Part shown: piece after piece, positions 28,058 through 37,686 of the stretch
Position numbering within the stretch: position 1 is the stretch's first letter
Layout of the letters: every line of letters begins with the position of its first letter
Assembly: GCF_027214025.1 (NCBI RefSeq)
Contig: NZ_JAPWHB010000006.1
Coordinates: 372,001 to 436,000, forward strand
Direction: 5' to 3'
Source: Parahoeflea alexandrii
Lineage (GTDB): Bacteria; Pseudomonadota; Alphaproteobacteria; Rhizobiales; Rhizobiaceae
DNA: 64,000 nt
Notes under the pieces: model-generated
Database searches by the model: none
What the model was told of the DNA's origin: nothing
The model's input: only the letters and a program-made list of their open reading frames with translations
Position numbers and translations under genes: made by a program

Positions 28058-28981
28058 ATGACACAGACAAAATCCGCCGGTGAACGCCATTTCCTGGATC
28101 TTTCCGCCGTCAGCGCAGCCGATTTGCGCGCCATGATTGACGGCGCGCGATCCGCCAAGACGGTGACCGCAACAGACCGTCCTCTGGCCGGCAAGATGCT
28201 GGCGATGATTTTCGAGAAGCCTTCGACCCGCACCCGCGTGTCCTTCGATGTCGGCATGCGCCAGCTTGGCGGCGAAACCCTGTTCCTGTCGGGAACCGAG
28301 ATGCAGCTCGGCCGCGCCGAGACCATTGCCGACACGGCAAAGGTCCTGTCGCGTTATGTCGACATGATCATGATCCGGACCCTGGATCATTCACGCATGC
28401 TGGAACTGGCCGAGCACGCCACGGTGCCGGTCATCAACGCGCTCACCGATGACACGCATCCCTGCCAGATCATGGCCGATATCCTGACATTCGAGGAACA
28501 TCGCGGCCCGATCAACGGCAGGACGCTGGCCTGGACCGGTGATGGCAACAACGTGCTTCACTCGCTCATCGAAGGCGCGGCCCAGTTCGGCTACCGCATG
28601 CAGATTGCAACGCCGGAAGGCTCGGAGCCGGACGCCAGGTTCGTCGAGTGGGCCCGCAAGCGGGGTGCGGAAATCGACATCAGCGCCGACCCGGACCGTG
28701 CGGTGAAGGGCGCCGACTGCGTGATCACCGACACCTGGGTGTCGATGAACCAGGAACACAAGGCCCGTGGCCACAACATTTTCGTGCCCTATCAGGTCAA
28801 TGAGAAGCTGATGCAGAAGGCCAATCCGGATGCTCTCTTCATGCACTGCCTGCCGGCGCACCGCGGTGAGGAAGTCACCGACGGCGTGATGGACGGCCCG
28901 CAATCGGTGGTGTTTGACGAGGCGGAAAACCGCTTGCACGCGCAGAAGGCTGTGATGCGCTGGTGCATGGGCGTCTTGTAA
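28058..28981 (+). CDS. argF: Ornithine carbamoyltransferase
   Basis: Joins ornithine and carbamoyl phosphate to give citrulline. The carbamoyl-phosphate motif STRTR is in [20 protein letters not shown] provides ornithine-domain contacts, and the catalytic [10 protein letters not shown] is near the C-terminus. The length of 307 aa is standard. The ribosome-binding site is weak, which fits coupling to argD immediately upstream. Confidence 0.96.
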   Translation: MTQTKSAGERHFLDLSAVSAADLRAMIDGARSAKTVTATDRPLAGKMLAMIFEKPSTRTRVSFDVGMRQLGGETLFLSGTEMQLGRAETIADTAKVLSRYVDMIMIRTLDHSRMLELAEHATVPVINALTDDTHPCQIMADILTFEEHRGPINGRTLAWTGDGNNVLHSLIEGAAQFGYRMQIATPEGSEPDARFVEWARKRGAEIDISADPDRAVKGADCVITDTWVSMNQEHKARGHNIFVPYQVNEKLMQKANPDALFMHCLPAHRGEEVTDGVMDGPQSVVFDEAENRLHAQKAVMRWCMGVL

Positions 28982-29092
28982 CGCCTCTGGCGATTGCCGC
29001 TGTCAGTACCTATATGGGCCGTTTGAAATGTGAATCCGGACCCGGCCCGATCGATCGAGGCCGGGATCTGGCGTGATGAGCAATCGGAATAG

Positions 29093-30088
29093 ATGATGGA
29101 AACCGACATCCAGACCCACGGCGAACCTGTCCTCGCCGGAGACGACCGCGTTCTGCCTTTCGAGGTGGATGGCCTCGACGTGCGTGGCCGGGCCGTGCAG
29201 CTAGGCCCGATGATCGACGCAATCCTTTCACGGCACGCCTACCCGGAACCGGTGGCGCGGCTGCTCGCCGAAGCCATCGCCCTGACGGTGCTGCTCGGCA
29301 CCTCGCTCAAGTTCGAGGGCAAGCTGATCGTCCAGACCAAGGGGGACGGGCCGGTGGATCTGCTGGTTGCGGATTTCTCCACGCCCGGCAACCTGCGCGC
29401 CTATGCCCGCTTTGACGAGGAACGTCTGGCCGCGGCCGAGGCATCGGGCGCAACCAAGCCCGCCGAATTGCTTGGCAACGGCGTGCTGGCCTTTACCATC
29501 GATCAGGGCGCCTACATGCAGCGCTATCAGGGCATCGTCGAGATGAAGGGCGAGTCCCTGGAAGCCATGGCCGAAACCTATTTCCGCCAGTCCGAACAGA
29601 TCCCGACTGTCGTCCGCCTTGCGGTTGCCGAACTCATCGACCGCGACGACGAAGGCAAGCCGCGCCACAGCTGGCGGGCCGGCGGCATCGTGGTTCAGTT
29701 CCTGCCGCAGGCGCCGGACCGCATGCGCAGCCCCGATCTTCCGGGCGGCGATCTTCCGGAAGGCGTCGAGGCGATGGTGCACAACGAGGATGACAGCTGG
29801 GCGGAAGCCAAGGCGCTGGTCACCACGGTGGATCCAGGCGAACTGACCGATCCCGAAGTCGGCGCCGAACGCCTTCTCTACCGGCTGTTTCATGAGCGCG
29901 GAGCGAAAATCTATCCGCCGGTGCCGGTGTTCGACAAGTGCAGCTGCTCGCGCGAACGGCTGGGCGAAGTGCTGGCCGGTTTTTCGGAAGAAGAGCTCGA
30001 GCACAGCATCGAAGACGGCGCGATCACCGTCCAGTGCGAATTCTGCTCGACGTCCTATCGCTTTGATCCGGCCGAAATCCGGCGCTGA
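29093..30088 (+). CDS. hslO: Redox-regulated chaperone Hsp33
   Basis: A cytoplasmic holdase chaperone activated by oxidation. The C-terminal zinc-binding redox switch is intact, with a CxC pair in DKCSCSRERL and a CxxC pair in VQCEFCSTSY. The long N-terminal substrate-binding domain matches Hsp33. The length of 331 aa is slightly longer than E. coli (292 aa), as in other rhizobia. The start is ATG at 29093 or 29096 (tandem ATGs). It follows argF by about 110 bp; the adjacency is common in rhizobia, though I see no functional link. Confidence 0.94.
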   Translation: MMETDIQTHGEPVLAGDDRVLPFEVDGLDVRGRAVQLGPMIDAILSRHAYPEPVARLLAEAIALTVLLGTSLKFEGKLIVQTKGDGPVDLLVADFSTPGNLRAYARFDEERLAAAEASGATKPAELLGNGVLAFTIDQGAYMQRYQGIVEMKGESLEAMAETYFRQSEQIPTVVRLAVAELIDRDDEGKPRHSWRAGGIVVQFLPQAPDRMRSPDLPGGDLPEGVEAMVHNEDDSWAEAKALVTTVDPGELTDPEVGAERLLYRLFHERGAKIYPPVPVFDKCSCSRERLGEVLAGFSEEELEHSIEDGAITVQCEFCSTSYRFDPAEIRR

Positions 30089-30173
30089 GAGCCGCCGCGC
30101 GGCAACATGACGAAACTTTAATTTGCCATGTACCGCCATTACGTTACCTGTTGATCGGCAACGGAGTGACGCG

Positions 30174-31559
30174 ATGCTCGACAAGGCAGACAATCGGCTG
30201 GACCTGCCGGCGGAAACAGCGCGTGCAGAAGCTGCGCCGGCGCGCCGCGGCTTTTTGCGCCCGTTGGTGCAGATTGCGCTGATGGCGCTGGTCCTCGGCG
30301 GCGCCTGGGTGGCGATGGAGCGCCTGGCGGACTCCCGCAAGCAACGAACCCCAAGGCCGTTTACACCGCTGGTCTACACCGTCGAGACAACGCCCGCCAA
30401 GCGCGCCGACAGCCGTCCCGACATCCGGCTTTATGGCCAGGTCGACACCGGCCGCAATGTCGACCTGCGCGCGGCGGTGAGTGGCGATGTTGTCGAGATC
30501 CATCCCGACATGGTTGCCGGTCGTCGTGTCGCCAAAGGCACGGTGCTGTTGCGCGTCGACCCCTTTGCCTACGAAGGCGCGCTGGTCGAGGCCCGCGCCA
30601 ATTTGGCCTCCACCCGTGCAGCCATTGCCGAGATCGATGCGCGGCTGGCCTCCGAACGCGAACAGCTCGAGGCTGCCGACGCGCAGCTCGAGCTGGGCCG
30701 GGCCGATCTGGAGCGGGCGCTGTCGCTTGCGGGCTCAGGTGCGCTGACGGACAAGGAAGTCGATGCGCGGCGCTTGGTTCTGTCGCAGCGGGAGCAGGCT
30801 TCGAGCCAGCGGCGCAACAACATCCTGATTGCCGAAGCGCAGCGCAGTCAGCAGGAGGCCAATGCCGAGCGGCTTGAATGGAAGGTCCGCGAAGCCCAGC
30901 GCAAGCTCGAAGACACCGCGTTGATTGCCCCTTTTGACGGCATCATTTCCGACGAAACCGTCGAGACCGGCCGTTCGGTGAACGCCAACGAAGTGGTGGC
31001 GTCGATCTATGACGACAGTGCCCTCGATGTGAAGTTCACCCTGACCAATGCACAATACGGCCGCATGGCGACCGATGCCGACCCGCTTGTCGGCCGCGAG
31101 GTGGAGCTGAACTGGAGCGTGGGCGGAACGCAATATTCCTGGCCTGCCGTGATCGACCGCATCGGTGCGCGCGTTACCGCGGAACGCGGCGGCGTCGAGG
31201 TCTTCGCCCGCATCGGCGAAGCGGACAATCCGGTGCAGCTGCGGCCGGGCGCTTTCGTTTCGCTCATTGTGCCGGACCGGATCTGGCCGCAGACTTTCCG
31301 TCTGCCCGAGACTGCGGTGCGCAATTCCGATCACGTCTTCCTGGTGGTTGACGGCAAGCTCGAACGCCGTGACGTGCGCCTGATCGCCTGGGATGGCGAG
31401 GATGCCATTCTTGATGGCGATATGAAGGATGGCGACATCGTGCTCGTCACCCGGCTGACCGAAGCCACCGAAGGTGTGAGTGTGCGTGAGCCGTCAGGGG
31501 AAACCCCGCCTGTGGACGCGCAGTCGGAGGCCACCACAGCACCGGATGTCGGGGAATGA
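30174..31559 (+). CDS. RND efflux periplasmic adaptor (membrane fusion protein)
   Basis: The adaptor subunit of a tripartite RND pump. It has one N-terminal membrane anchor (residues about 32-48), then a biotinyl-lipoyl half (GDVVEIHPDMVAGRRV), an alpha-hairpin rich in Glu/Arg/Ala heptads (residues about 150-250), the second lipoyl half (LIAPFDGIISDETVETGRSV) and a beta-barrel. The length is 461 aa. I chose the ATG at 30174 after ACGGAG; the frame is open from 30123. It overlaps the permease gene by 4 bases. No outer-membrane factor or regulator is adjacent. The substrate is unknown. Confidence 0.9.
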   Translation: MLDKADNRLDLPAETARAEAAPARRGFLRPLVQIALMALVLGGAWVAMERLADSRKQRTPRPFTPLVYTVETTPAKRADSRPDIRLYGQVDTGRNVDLRAAVSGDVVEIHPDMVAGRRVAKGTVLLRVDPFAYEGALVEARANLASTRAAIAEIDARLASEREQLEAADAQLELGRADLERALSLAGSGALTDKEVDARRLVLSQREQASSQRRNNILIAEAQRSQQEANAERLEWKVREAQRKLEDTALIAPFDGIISDETVETGRSVNANEVVASIYDDSALDVKFTLTNAQYGRMATDADPLVGREVELNWSVGGTQYSWPAVIDRIGARVTAERGGVEVFARIGEADNPVQLRPGAFVSLIVPDRIWPQTFRLPETAVRNSDHVFLVVDGKLERRDVRLIAWDGEDAILDGDMKDGDIVLVTRLTEATEGVSVREPSGETPPVDAQSEATTAPDVGE

Positions 31560-34500
31560 GCGGCAGCGACGCGCAGGGACGGGGGGCATTCGAAGGCCGC
31601 GGGCTGGTCAGCACCTTCATCCGTCACCCCAATGCGGCCAATCTGCTGATGGTGCTGATGATCCTGTTCGGCGCTTTCTCCATCGCCCGGATCAACACGC
31701 AGTTCTTCCCCACGATCGATCGCCCGACCATCACCATCGGCGTGGCCTGGTCGGGAGCCAGCGCCGAGGATGTCGAAACCAATGTGCTGGCGCTGATCGA
31801 ACCTGAAGTCCGCTACATCTCCGGCGTCGACCGGATGACATCGACGGCGGCGGAAGGCTCCGCAACCGTGCGGCTTGAGTTTGCGGACGGCACCGACATG
31901 ACGCAGGCCATGACCGATGTCGAAACCGCGGTCAAGGCGGTCGGCAACCTGCCCGAGGACGCAGAGGAGCCGAAAATCTCCAGGGCGGTGTTTTTCGACA
32001 CCGTCGCCAAGCTCGCCGTCTTCGGCAGCGCCGACGAGGTGGTCAAGCGCGCTTGGGCCAAGCGTATCCGCGACGATCTTATCGATCGCGGTATCGACAA
32101 GATCGACTTCACCGGTCTGCGCAGCGCCGAGATCCGCGTCGAGGTTCCGGAGATCGAGCTTCGCCGCCTCGGCATGAAGATCTCCGACGTCTCTTCGGCG
32201 ATTGCTGCCAACAGCCGTGATCTCCCTTCGGGCACTGTCGAGGGTGCGGTCGACCGCCAGCTGCGCACCCTGGCCGATGCCCAGGGCGCCCGGGAACTGG
32301 CCGGTGTGGAAGTGAGATCCTTCCCCAGTGGCGAGAAGGTGCTGCTTGGCGATATCGCCAGCATCACCGACGGGTTCGATGCGGATGACACCCGCGGTCT
32401 TGCACGAGGATCGCCGGCCATCGAACTCGATGTGCGCCGCGCCCCGACTGCCGACACGCTCAAGACCGCCGCCATCCTGTCCGCCTATCTCGACGAGATC
32501 ACGCCCAGGCTTCCGCCCGGCGTTCAGATCGCCACCTATGAAGTTGCCTCCGATGCGCTTTCGGCGCGCATCTGGCTCCTGGTCAAGAACGGTCTCGGCG
32601 GGCTCGTGGTCGTGGTCGCCATCCTGTTCCTGTTCCTCAATGCCCGCATAGCCTTCTGGGTGGCGGCTGGGATCCCGGTAGCGATGCTCGCCACCGTCGG
32701 TTTCATGTACATCTCCGGCCAGACCATCAACATGATGTCGCTGTTCTCGCTGATCATGATGCTCGGCATCATCGTCGACGACGCCATTGTGGTCGGCGAA
32801 CACACCGCCACCCGGCTGCAGATGGGAGACGACCCTCAGACCGCGGCGGAGAACGGCGTCAGCATGATGTTCACGCCGGTCATGGCGGCAATGTCGACGA
32901 CGCTTGCCGCCTTCGCGCCGATCCTGCTCATCGGCGACACCATCGGCCAGATGATGGCGGTCCTGCCGATGGTGGTGATCGCGGTTCTGGTGGCAAGCCT
33001 GCTCGAATGTTTCCTCATCCTGCCCGGTCACCTCGCCAACTCGCTCTCCGGCCGCAAGGCGCCCGGCTGGTCCTGGTGGCGCCAGTTCCTGGTGGCGTTG
33101 ATCTTCATGGTGTTCCTGACCGGCCTGTCCGGACGTCTGGCCATTGATCTGGCGCTTGGCGCCGGCGATAGCAGCTTGCGCGCGGCCGCCCGCGGCTTTG
33201 CCGACCTGCCGCAGTCCGGCCGGATGGCCATCGTGGTCGGGGTGTCGCTGGCGCTGGCGACGCTGATGGAATGGGGCTTGCTGGTCCTGCGCCGGCGCAA
33301 AAGCCGCGCCGGTGATCGTATCGAGGACCTGGGCGAGAGCCGGTTCCGCCGTGCATTCGACCGCGGTTTCGATCTGTTCCGGGACGGTCCTTTTTCCCAC
33401 CTGGTGCAACTGGCCTGGACCTGGCGCTATGTGACGCTGTCCATCGCCGTCGCCATGGTCATGGTGCTGGCCATCGGCCTGGCCCGCTCCGGGCGCGTCG
33501 AGTTCGTTTTCTTCCCCTCGCCGGAAGCCGAGAACATCTCGGGCACCATCATTTTCAATGCCGGCCTGCCTGAACAGACGGCGCTTGAGGCAATCGCCGC
33601 CCACGAGGAAGCCTTGCGTCGCGCGGACAGGGCCCTGTCGGGCAGCGGACCATCCTCGATCAAGGCGGTTTTCACCACGTTCGGCGCATCCAGCCGCAGC
33701 GGCAGCGCCACGGCCCGCATCAGGGTGCAGCTGACCACATCCGAGGTACGGGATGTCCGCACACCCGACATCGTCAATGCCTGGCGCAAGGCCGTGCCTG
33801 ACATTGCCGGTGTGACTCGCTTCACTGTTGCCCAGTCCCGCGGGGGTCCCCCGGGCAGGGATATCGAGGTCCGGCTGCAGGGAGAACGGGTAGCGGCGCT
33901 GAAGACCGCGGCTGCCGACGTGGTGGCGCTGCTGTCCGGCGTCAGCGGCATTACCGGACTGGACGACAATCTGCCCTGGGGCAAGCCCGAACTGGTCATG
34001 CAGCTGACGCCGCATGGCGCGGCACTCGGCTTTTCCATCGAGGATGTGGGCCGGCAGATCCGCAATGCCTTCGACGGATCCATACCCTTCCGTTTCCCCC
34101 GTGGCGATGACGAGGTCACCGTGCGGCTGGTCCAGAAACCGGCCTCACCCGGATCGCAGGCGCTGCGCGATTTCGAACTGAGAAGTCCCGGCGGCACCTT
34201 CGTCCCCTTGTCGGAAGTCGTCGACATGACCGAACGCCAGGGCTTCTCCGCCATCCAGCGCCGCGACGGCAAGAGCACGATCTCGGTGACCGGCGACATC
34301 GATACTGCGGTGACAACCACCGGCGCCGTGGTCGAACAGCTGACGACCAGCGGCGGTCTCGATCTGATCGCGGCCCGCCATGGCGTGAGCTATTCCTTCG
34401 GCGGGCGTTCCGAGGAACAGGAAAACGCGTTCGCCGACCTGCAGCTTGGCGTCGCCGTGGCGCTCAGCGTCATCTACATCATTCTCGCCTGGGTGTTCGC

Positions 34501-34969
34501 CAGCTACTGGCGGCCGATCGCCGTGCTTCTGATCATTCCGTTCGGCGTCGTCGGCGCGATCTTCGGTCACTGGGTGCTCGGTTACCAGCTCACGATCCTG
34601 TCCTTCATCGGCCTGCTTGGCCTGGCGGGCATCCTGGTCAATGATTCCATCATCCTTGTCGCCAGGCTGGAGGAGCGGCGCGCCGAAGGCGACAGCCTTG
34701 CCGAGGCTGCGGTCGGCGCCAGCCGCGATCGCCTGCGCGCCGTGCTGCTGACCTCGCTGACCACCATTGGCGGGCTGCTGCCATTGCTCTACGAAACCAG
34801 CTTGCAGGCCCAGTTCCTGCTGCCGATGGCGATCACCATCGTGTTTGGTCTGGCGATGACCACGCTGCTGGTTCTGTTCCTGGTGCCGGCGCTGGTCGGT
34901 ATCGGCGATGATGTTGCCCGCGCCTTCTCCTACATCTACGGCAGACGTCCGGTCGCGCAGCGCGCGTGA
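31556..34969 (+). CDS. RND-family efflux transporter permease
   Basis: Proton-driven inner-membrane pump of the AcrB/HAE-1 superfamily. TM1 is followed by a porter region, and the conserved TM4 proton-relay region reads MMLGIIVDDAIVVGEH. The second half repeats this with LLGLAGILVNDSIILVARLEE. At 1137 aa it is about 90 residues longer than AcrB (1049 aa). The extra length lies between the two halves (residues about 495-610), where GWSWWRQFLVALIFMVFL and a second hydrophobic stretch add putative membrane segments. It overlaps the adaptor gene (ATGA). Drug, metal or lipid substrate cannot be inferred. Confidence 0.93.
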   Translation: MSGSDAQGRGAFEGRGLVSTFIRHPNAANLLMVLMILFGAFSIARINTQFFPTIDRPTITIGVAWSGASAEDVETNVLALIEPEVRYISGVDRMTSTAAEGSATVRLEFADGTDMTQAMTDVETAVKAVGNLPEDAEEPKISRAVFFDTVAKLAVFGSADEVVKRAWAKRIRDDLIDRGIDKIDFTGLRSAEIRVEVPEIELRRLGMKISDVSSAIAANSRDLPSGTVEGAVDRQLRTLADAQGARELAGVEVRSFPSGEKVLLGDIASITDGFDADDTRGLARGSPAIELDVRRAPTADTLKTAAILSAYLDEITPRLPPGVQIATYEVASDALSARIWLLVKNGLGGLVVVVAILFLFLNARIAFWVAAGIPVAMLATVGFMYISGQTINMMSLFSLIMMLGIIVDDAIVVGEHTATRLQMGDDPQTAAENGVSMMFTPVMAAMSTTLAAFAPILLIGDTIGQMMAVLPMVVIAVLVASLLECFLILPGHLANSLSGRKAPGWSWWRQFLVALIFMVFLTGLSGRLAIDLALGAGDSSLRAAARGFADLPQSGRMAIVVGVSLALATLMEWGLLVLRRRKSRAGDRIEDLGESRFRRAFDRGFDLFRDGPFSHLVQLAWTWRYVTLSIAVAMVMVLAIGLARSGRVEFVFFPSPEAENISGTIIFNAGLPEQTALEAIAAHEEALRRADRALSGSGPSSIKAVFTTFGASSRSGSATARIRVQLTTSEVRDVRTPDIVNAWRKAVPDIAGVTRFTVAQSRGGPPGRDIEVRLQGERVAALKTAAADVVALLSGVSGITGLDDNLPWGKPELVMQLTPHGAALGFSIEDVGRQIRNAFDGSIPFRFPRGDDEVTVRLVQKPASPGSQALRDFELRSPGGTFVPLSEVVDMTERQGFSAIQRRDGKSTISVTGDIDTAVTTTGAVVEQLTTSGGLDLIAARHGVSYSFGGRSEEQENAFADLQLGVAVALSVIYIILAWVFASYWRPIAVLLIIPFGVVGAIFGHWVLGYQLTILSFIGLLGLAGILVNDSIILVARLEERRAEGDSLAEAAVGASRDRLRAVLLTSLTTIGGLLPLLYETSLQAQFLLPMAITIVFGLAMTTLLVLFLVPALVGIGDDVARAFSYIYGRRPVAQRA

Positions 34970-34972
34970 AGC

Positions 34973-35018
34973 GGCCTACAGCACCGCGCATCCAATCGGA
35001 TGCGCGGTGCTGTAGGCC
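34973..35018. terminator. 21 bp perfect inverted repeat between convergent genes
   Basis: Arms 34973-34993 and 34998-35018 are perfectly complementary over 21 bases with an AATC loop. It sits between the RND permease stop (34969) and the trkH stop (35037). There is no T tract, so it probably acts as a strong bidirectional hairpin terminator or a REP-like 3' stabiliser. Confidence 0.8.
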
Positions 35019-35036
35019 CTTGAAAGAACGCTGGCA

Positions 35037-36494
35037 TTAAGACCGCCAGAACCGCGGCAGGAACAGCACCAGAACGGTAAACAGCTCCAGCCGCCCGAGC
35101 AGCATTCCGGCCGCCAGCAGCCATTTCTGGATGTCGCTCAGCGACTGGAAATTGCCCGATGGGCCGATGATATCGCCCAGGCCCGGACCGACATTCGACA
35201 GCGCCGTGCCTGCGCCCGAAAGGGCTGTAACAGTATCAAGCCCGGAAAGCCTGAGCAGGATCGCCAGCACAACGAACGAGGCCATGAACAGGAAGAAGAA
35301 GCTCATCACCGAGGCGATGACGCGATCCTGGATCGGCTTGCCGTTGAAGTGGGCGCGAAACACGCCGTTCGGATACATCACCTGTGAGACATGCTGCCTG
35401 ACAGCCTCTATCAGCACCTGAAAGCGGAAGATCTTGATGCCGCACGAAGTAGAGCCGGCGCAACCGCCGACGAACATGATGATGAAGAAGAACGCCACCG
35501 CGTGCGGTCCCCACAGGCCGTAGTCGGTCGAGGCATATCCGGTGCCGGTGACGATGGACACCACGTTGAAGGCTGAATGCCGCAAGCCTTCGAGCCCGAT
35601 ATGGTTCTCGCTGAAATGCGCCATCATCCAGCCGGCGAGAATAGCCACGGCGAGAAAGCTCACGAATGCCTTGACCTGGTCATCGGCAAGGATCGGCCGG
35701 AAACGTCCCTGCAACATCTGCACATAGAGCAGGAAGGGGATTGACCCCAGAAACATGAAGACAACCGCGATCCATTCGACACCGGGATTGTTGAAATATC
35801 CAATGGAAGCATCCTTGGTCGAAAACCCTCCGGTAGCAACCGTCGTCATCGCATGGATCACCGCGTCATCCGCCGTCATGCCGGCGGCCATGTAGGCCAC
35901 GGCGCAGATCCCGGTCATGGCGATGAACACCAGCGTGATCGAGGTCGAGATCTGCGTGGCGCGCGGCAGGATTTTTTCGGCCGTATCGAAAGCTTCGGCC
36001 TTGAAAAGCTGCATCCCGCCGATCTGCAGCATCGGCAGCACCGCGATCGCCATGACGATGATGCCAAGGCCGCCGAGCCATTGCAGCAACCCGCGCCAGA
36101 ACAACAGTCCCGGTGGCGCGGTGTCCAGCCCGGTGATCACCGTGGCACCGGTGGTGGTCAGGCCGGACATCGATTCAAAGAAGGCGTCGGTGTAGCTCGG
36201 CACGATCCCCGACCAGTGAAACGGCAGTGCGCCGAATGCCACCAGCGCAATCCATGATACCACGGTCATCAGCATCGCCTGCCGCGTCGACAATCCCTTC
36301 GGGATGCCTCTGTTGGCGGCAAACAACCCCAGCCCGACCAGCATCGTCATCGTGCCGGCACTGGCAAAGATCATCCAGTCGTCATTTTCCGCCGCCAGAT
36401 CGACCAGCGCCGGCAACAGCATGGCGAAGCCAAGCGTTGCCACCAGCAAGCCGGTCACCAGCATGACCGGACGGAATTCGGAAAAGGCGGTCAA
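35037..36494 (-). CDS. trkH: Potassium uptake protein TrkH
   Basis: K+-translocating subunit of the Trk system, with four repeated M1-P-M2 units. Pore-loop segments are visible: [39 protein letters not shown] and [12 protein letters not shown], with glycines at the filter positions. I propose a TTG start at 36494 ([15 protein letters not shown]), which overlaps the apaG stop and matches where TrkH proteins begin; ATG at 36464 is the alternative. The longer frame back to 36902 reads through apaG out of frame and is rejected. The length is about 485 aa. The cytoplasmic TrkA partner is not in the window. Confidence 0.9.
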   Translation of the reverse strand: MTAFSEFRPVMLVTGLLVATLGFAMLLPALVDLAAENDDWMIFASAGTMTMLVGLGLFAANRGIPKGLSTRQAMLMTVVSWIALVAFGALPFHWSGIVPSYTDAFFESMSGLTTTGATVITGLDTAPPGLLFWRGLLQWLGGLGIIVMAIAVLPMLQIGGMQLFKAEAFDTAEKILPRATQISTSITLVFIAMTGICAVAYMAAGMTADDAVIHAMTTVATGGFSTKDASIGYFNNPGVEWIAVVFMFLGSIPFLLYVQMLQGRFRPILADDQVKAFVSFLAVAILAGWMMAHFSENHIGLEGLRHSAFNVVSIVTGTGYASTDYGLWGPHAVAFFFIIMFVGGCAGSTSCGIKIFRFQVLIEAVRQHVSQVMYPNGVFRAHFNGKPIQDRVIASVMSFFFLFMASFVVLAILLRLSGLDTVTALSGAGTALSNVGPGLGDIIGPSGNFQSLSDIQKWLLAAGMLLGRLELFTVLVLFLPRFWRS

Positions 36495-36883
36495 TTCAGT
36501 GTTCTTGCCATGCCCGGCAGGTCCAGCGAAAAGGCCGGGATCTCGACATCGAACAGCTCTCCGGCGGCTGATTGCATCTGGTAGGTGCCGACCATCACGC
36601 CCGACGGCGTGTCCAGCGGACAGCCCGAAGAGTATTCGTAGGTGTCGCCGGGACCGAGCACGGGCTGCTCGCCGACGACGCCCGGACCGCGGACTTCGTC
36701 GATCAGGCCGTTCTCGTCGGTGATCTTCCAGTGACGGCTTTGCAGCTGCACAATCTGGTCGGAGTGATTGACGATGACGATCCGGTAGCCCCAGACATAG
36801 CGGCCGTCCTCGGGGTCCGATTGGTCCTCGAGATAATAGGGTTCCACCGTCACTTCGATCTCGCGTGTAAGCGCACGATACAT
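36491..36883 (-). CDS. apaG: ApaG-domain protein
   Basis: A 130 aa single-domain ApaG/DUF525 protein with a fibronectin type III-like beta sandwich. Homologues were named for the apaGH locus and linked to Co2+/Mg2+ resistance, but the biochemical role is unsettled. The conserved core [45 protein letters not shown] and MVGTYQM is intact. Its stop overlaps the proposed trkH start (TTGA), suggesting translational coupling with the K+ transporter. It is divergent from the CDP-alcohol phosphatidyltransferase. Confidence 0.95.
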   Translation of the reverse strand: MYRALTREIEVTVEPYYLEDQSDPEDGRYVWGYRIVIVNHSDQIVQLQSRHWKITDENGLIDEVRGPGVVGEQPVLGPGDTYEYSSGCPLDTPSGVMVGTYQMQSAAGELFDVEIPAFSLDLPGMARTLN

Positions 36884-37062
36884 CAGCCACTCCTTGCCAC
36901 ACTCTTTCTACAGTGAAGTCCTTGCGTCAAGCATTACGGCGCTTCTCGACCGCCCGGAATGGCGGTTTGTGTTGACTTGATTGTGATGAAGGCCGGAAGC
37001 GGCGGGGCGTGACGGTTGGGAACGGCCAAGCTATCACTTGGGCTGTACAGGGAGACTGCACC

Positions 37063-37686
37063 ATGATCGACGGAACCGCACGCAAGATGATTCAGCCGGG
37101 TCTCGACCAGGTTGGAGTTTGGCTGGCTGCGCGCGGTGTGAAAGCCGATCACGTGACGGTCTTTGCCTGCCTGGTCGGACTTGCTGCCGCAGGCCTGGTC
37201 GCGCTGGGATACATGATCGCCGCACTCGTGGTGATCATCGTCAGCCGGATCTGTGACGGGCTGGACGGGTCGGTGGCGCGGGCCTCGCGGAGCACCGATT
37301 TTGGCGGCTATCTCGACATCACGCTGGATTTCGTCTTCTACGGCGCCGTTCCGCTGGCTTTTATTGCCCTCGATCCCGCTGCAAACGCACTGGCCGGGGC
37401 AGCGCTGATTTTCTCGTTCTACGTCAATGGCGCGAGTTTTCTTGCCTATGCCATCGTCGCTGAAAAACGCGGGCTCAGGACTGAGGCCCGCGGCGTCAAG
37501 TCGATCTACTTTACCACAGGTCTCGCCGAAGCCAGCGAGACCTACATAGTGTTTGGCGTCTTCTGCCTTTGGCCGGCATGGTTCGCGCCGGTCGCCTGGG
37601 TGTTTGCCGCAATCTGCCTCTACACGGCGCTCTCGCGGATCGTGCAGGCGCGCGCCGAGTTCCCCAACGAGTCCTCAGAGGCCTGA
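37063..37686 (+). CDS. CDP-alcohol phosphatidyltransferase family protein
   Basis: An integral membrane enzyme that would exchange CMP of a CDP-alcohol for another alcohol in phospholipid synthesis. The signature DGxxAR...GxxxDxxxD is present at residues 68-89 (DGSVAR, then GGYLDITLD), with the spacer between AR and G one residue shorter than in PgsA. There are about six hydrophobic segments. The length is 207 aa. I chose the ATG at 37063 after AGGGAGACTGCACC. The substrate is not determinable; PgsA, PcsA and PssA are separate branches. The gene overlaps the 3' end of convergent metZ by 12 bases. Confidence 0.88.
   Translation: MIDGTARKMIQPGLDQVGVWLAARGVKADHVTVFACLVGLAAAGLVALGYMIAALVVIIVSRICDGLDGSVARASRSTDFGGYLDITLDFVFYGAVPLAFIALDPAANALAGAALIFSFYVNGASFLAYAIVAEKRGLRTEARGVKSIYFTTGLAEASETYIVFGVFCLWPAWFAPVAWVFAAICLYTALSRIVQARAEFPNESSEA

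Noticed and set aside
31331-34015. 894-codon antisense frame across the RND permease gene
   Set aside because: Shadow frame caused by high GC; His/Asp/Gln-rich composition typical of antisense reads, while the plus strand encodes a clear RND protein.
36495-36902. N-terminal extension of trkH back through apaG
   Set aside because: Arg/Pro-rich out-of-frame translation of apaG; TrkH homologues begin near [12 protein letters not shown].
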